From contig JAAFHO010000288.1 in the NCBI GenBank assembly GCA_013297575.1, positions 1-7,233 of the forward strand: a DNA stretch of 7,233 bases, in the 5' to 3' direction. This DNA comes from Chitinophagales bacterium. Lineage in GTDB: Bacteria > Bacteroidota > Bacteroidia > Chitinophagales > Saprospiraceae. The notes beneath the pieces were generated by a model, which was given only the letters and a program-made list of their open reading frames with translations, was not told the DNA's origin and ran no database searches. Made by a program: the position numbers and the translations under genes. Within the stretch, counting starts at the first letter, position 1, and each line of letters starts with the position of its first letter. Below, piece after piece: positions 4,779 to 7,233 of this stretch.

Positions 4779-7233
4779 TTATTGCCCAAGTTCCTTCAAA
4801 AACAAAGCCCTCACATCGGCTATATTTTGGTCCAAATCTTCCAATTTCCAATCACTCGTAGGAATAGGCGGCAATACCACCACTTCTACCATAGTTGGTT
4901 TAAAAATATTACTACCACGCGGCATAGCATCGTGGGCATTTTTAAGGATAATAGGAACAAGCGGAACACCTGCTTGCATCGCCAAATGAAACGCACCTTT
5001 TTTAAATTGCCCCAAAGTATAATCATAACTGCGCGTACCTTCGGGGAAAATAACGACCGACATGCCTGTTTTTAGGCTTTCAACGGCGGGTTTCATCGCC
5101 TCAATGGCTTTGTCCTTATCCGTCCGATCCAAAAAAATAGTCCCCGAAGCCATCAGCATTTGGCCAATAATAGGCATTTTTTGCAGTTCTTTTTTGGCAA
5201 CTCCGCGTGCGCCTTTTCGGATCAATTTGGCGGCAATCAAAAAATCCGCATTGCTTTGGTGGTTCAGGATAAATACTGCCGGACGCTGCGACCATAAGTG
5301 TTCTTCGCCTTTTACCGCAATACTGATACCCGCAACGGCTGTCCCAAAATCGCCCAAACCAGCCATCATCGATTCTACCCCATCTTGCCACGACATGGTA
5401 CTCACGCCTTTTGAAACACCTGCTAAAATCGCCGGAACAAACATACCCGCAGCCAAACCCGTACGCACCAAACTGGTCACTTGTGAAGGTTGCTCATCGT
5501 GAAAACGATATACTGGCCAATCGTTTTGAAAGGCCAATGCCGATAATTTGGCATCGGGGTTGAGTGGCGTTGGATGCCCCACAATTTCCAATAATGGTAA
5601 ATCCTCGGCACTATCGGTATAAAAATAACTTTTGTTGAGATCGAGATCGTATTCATTGGCTAATTGATTCCCCGCAATCGCTTTCCCCTCGCCCCAACAG
5701 GCGGGTTCAATGATATTGCCCGTAAAAACGCCTTTTTTTACCTCCATACGTGTACATTTCACCTTATCAATACCCAAATCGCGGGCAATTGGATCTACTT
5801 GGTAAGGTGTTGCCGCCGAAACAATCGCCACGGTATGGCCTTTGGCGATATGTGCAGCCACCAAAGCGCGCGCTTCCGGGTAAATGGATTGTGCCAAATG
5901 TTTTTGATACACTTCTTCGCCCACATCTATAAAAACTTGCTCTTTAACACCCGTAACGCCTTTTGCTCCAATAGCGGCCATACTCGCAAAATTCCCGTTG
6001 CCCGTAGCATAAGACAATACGCCTGCAAACTGCGCCACCAACTCCTTTGGGGTTACTTTGCCGCTTAACATGCGTGTTTTGAAAAAATCTTTAGCCGAAA
6101 AACTTTTGATCAATGTTTTGTCCAAATCAAAAAACGCGCCGATATGCGCCCCAGATTCGCCCGCCATAATCTCGCTCGTTATGCTTTCTGTGATCGAACC
6201 GGGCACAATATCGCGCTCCACCGGAACACTCGGCGATAAATCCACCGGCCTCGACATAGTAATACCCTGCAACCAATTGATACGTTCGGCCACATCGCCC
6301 AATTGCTCCAAAAACGCAGCTATTTCGGGTAATTTAGCATCATCCAGCGATGGCGTGAGTTTAAGGTTATTGACCAAACGAATACCATTTTGCAAAAAAG
6401 GCTTCGATACCGCTTCAATTCTACGGATTTGACCCTGCCAATGCATCTCTTCACCGAGGAACAAACAAAATTGTATAAATTTTTGATCGTCAATGGATTG
6501 TGTAGTGTCCCAACCTTGCAATCCTTGCGCCACCACGCGATAGGCTTCTACATAATTGAACAATAAAACTGGCGATACCAAGAGTTTTTGTGCTTCCAAT
6601 AATGCCCTGATGTCTATCTTTTTACCAAAGATATTTTTTTGCCAATGGGGGTCAATAAACGCCAAATCCGCTTCGATTTCATCTGTAAATTGTGGCTTTT
6701 TGGAATAAAAAAACTCAAATTTGAACAGATCGCGCAAGAACATGATTTCCTTCCAAAAAGCCAACAAACGGTCTTTCACGGGTAAATCTGCAATTTTTGC
6801 CAAAGCCAATTCTATAAAAGCGCGGTGGTACAACTGGTGTACCGCCATATTGGCATAATAAGTAGCAGGCAAGTAATTTTCGCGGTAAATGGTATATTTT
6901 GCATTCAGACTATCGCCTTGTTGCAAGAAAATATTGGCCTTAGTCAGCAATTGCAATGCTACCTGAACACTCTCCCCTATTGGTCGGCCCCGATCCACTA
7001 AAGCATCTTTTTTATGACTTTCGATCAATTGCATCAGCGCCGAAATATCGCTTTCGATACCGCGTTTGGTGAGGGCAAATTTACTCAACAATGCCGTACA
7101 AATCAGGGAAGTAGTAGTAACGGGCGTAATTTGATTGACCCGATGCAACAAATCAAAAGCAAAGGATGAAATCGGGTTTTTCATGTCCGGTGCTTGTTCA
7201 TCCTCATCGGGAATAGGCGCATTATGCACATCG
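4779..7233 (-). CDS. Fusion of PlsB-type C-terminal region, HAD-IB phosphatase and PlsC acyltransferase (5' partial)
   Basis: At least 816 residues are visible. The frame has no stop up to the right edge and probably continues, so numbering is from a GTG at 7229; an ATG at 7184 (MKNPISS) is an internal alternative. Residues about 20-325 resemble the C-terminal region of glycerol-3-phosphate acyltransferase PlsB: VNQITPVTTTSLICTALLS, then YLPATYYANMAVHQLYHRAF, FLRDLFKFEFFY, VEAYRVVAQGL and SKPFLQNGIRLV. A Pro-rich linker follows (326-360). Residues 361-560 are a HAD-IB phosphatase: FFDLDKTL (Asp368, Asp370), Ser471 in AIVSAATP, Lys516 in GEGKA, and TDSAEDLP (Asp539, Asp543). A hydrophobic stretch (about 586-640) leads to a PlsC domain: NHQSNAD (HX4D, His657 and Asp662), GTIFLDR (696-702), FPEGTRS (728-734) and VPLVPI (755-760). 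PlsC domains acylate lysophosphatidate to phosphatidate at the membrane. The catalytic N-terminal domain of PlsB, if present, lies outside the window. The gene is followed by gpsA after 23 bases. The HAD substrate is unknown. Confidence 0.92.
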   Translation of the reverse strand, partial: DVHNAPIPDEDEQAPDMKNPISSFAFDLLHRVNQITPVTTTSLICTALLSKFALTKRGIESDISALMQLIESHKKDALVDRGRPIGESVQVALQLLTKANIFLQQGDSLNAKYTIYRENYLPATYYANMAVHQLYHRAFIELALAKIADLPVKDRLLAFWKEIMFLRDLFKFEFFYSKKPQFTDEIEADLAFIDPHWQKNIFGKKIDIRALLEAQKLLVSPVLLFNYVEAYRVVAQGLQGWDTTQSIDDQKFIQFCLFLGEEMHWQGQIRRIEAVSKPFLQNGIRLVNNLKLTPSLDDAKLPEIAAFLEQLGDVAERINWLQGITMSRPVDLSPSVPVERDIVPGSITESITSEIMAGESGAHIGAFFDLDKTLIKSFSAKDFFKTRMLSGKVTPKELVAQFAGVLSYATGNGNFASMAAIGAKGVTGVKEQVFIDVGEEVYQKHLAQSIYPEARALVAAHIAKGHTVAIVSAATPYQVDPIARDLGIDKVKCTRMEVKKGVFTGNIIEPACWGEGKAIAGNQLANEYDLDLNKSYFYTDSAEDLPLLEIVGHPTPLNPDAKLSALAFQNDWPVYRFHDEQPSQVTSLVRTGLAAGMFVPAILAGVSKGVSTMSWQDGVESMMAGLGDFGTAVAGISIAVKGEEHLWSQRPAVFILNHQSNADFLIAAKLIRKGARGVAKKELQKMPIIGQMLMASGTIFLDRTDKDKAIEAMKPAVESLKTGMSVVIFPEGTRSYDYTLGQFKKGAFHLAMQAGVPLVPIILKNAHDAMPRGSNIFKPTMVEVVVLPPIPTSDWKLEDLDQNIADVRALFLKELGQ

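Noticed and set aside
4756..4851. N-terminal extension of gpsA by 32 codons to an ATG at 4851
   Set aside because: The extra residues do not resemble GpsA, would place the Rossmann loop far from the N-terminus, and overlap the end of the acyltransferase gene by about 70 bases. The ATG at 4755 fits the family.
5062..5502. A 146-codon plus-strand frame opposite the PlsC domain
   Set aside because: It is antisense to conserved acyltransferase motifs and shows no recognisable protein pattern.

Overview
The window looks like a chromosomal segment from a member of the Bacteroidota, most likely near the Saprospiria. Four things suggest this: a secreted protein with a type IX secretion (T9SS) type A sorting domain, a TTT(G)-N19-TAnnTTTG promoter of the Bacteroidota kind, start codons with no Shine-Dalgarno sequence, and AT-rich gaps between genes. 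The family assignment is inference.

Left part (1-2125). The first ~185 bases have coding-like composition but no intact reading frame, so they may be the 3' end of a broken or frameshifted gene. An AT-rich gap follows, carrying a good promoter. It drives a plus-strand gene (505-1857) for a secreted protein of seven calcium-binding FG-GAP/VCBS repeats, probably a seven-bladed beta-propeller, that ends in a T9SS sorting domain. The 268-base convergent gap after it holds two clear hairpins.

Middle part (2126-3750). Three small minus-strand genes encode, in transcription order, an exported 137-141 aa beta-rich protein, an 82 aa protein with a signal peptide and one membrane segment, and a protein of up to 94 aa with two membrane segments. 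None has a function I can name. A ~500-base non-coding gap (3250-3750) contains a cluster of short direct and inverted repeats.

Right part (3751-7233). Two minus-strand genes 23 bases apart form a lipid-precursor operon. The upstream gene runs off the right edge. It encodes a fusion of the C-terminal region of a PlsB-type glycerol-3-phosphate acyltransferase, a HAD-IB phosphatase domain with all catalytic motifs, and a PlsC-type acyltransferase domain with all four acyltransferase motifs. The downstream gene is gpsA, which makes sn-glycerol-3-phosphate. Together they could take dihydroxyacetone phosphate to phosphatidic acid. The HAD domain raises the possibility of a dephosphorylated product such as an acylglycerol or glycerol. 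This fusion, next to its substrate supplier, is the most interesting item in the window.
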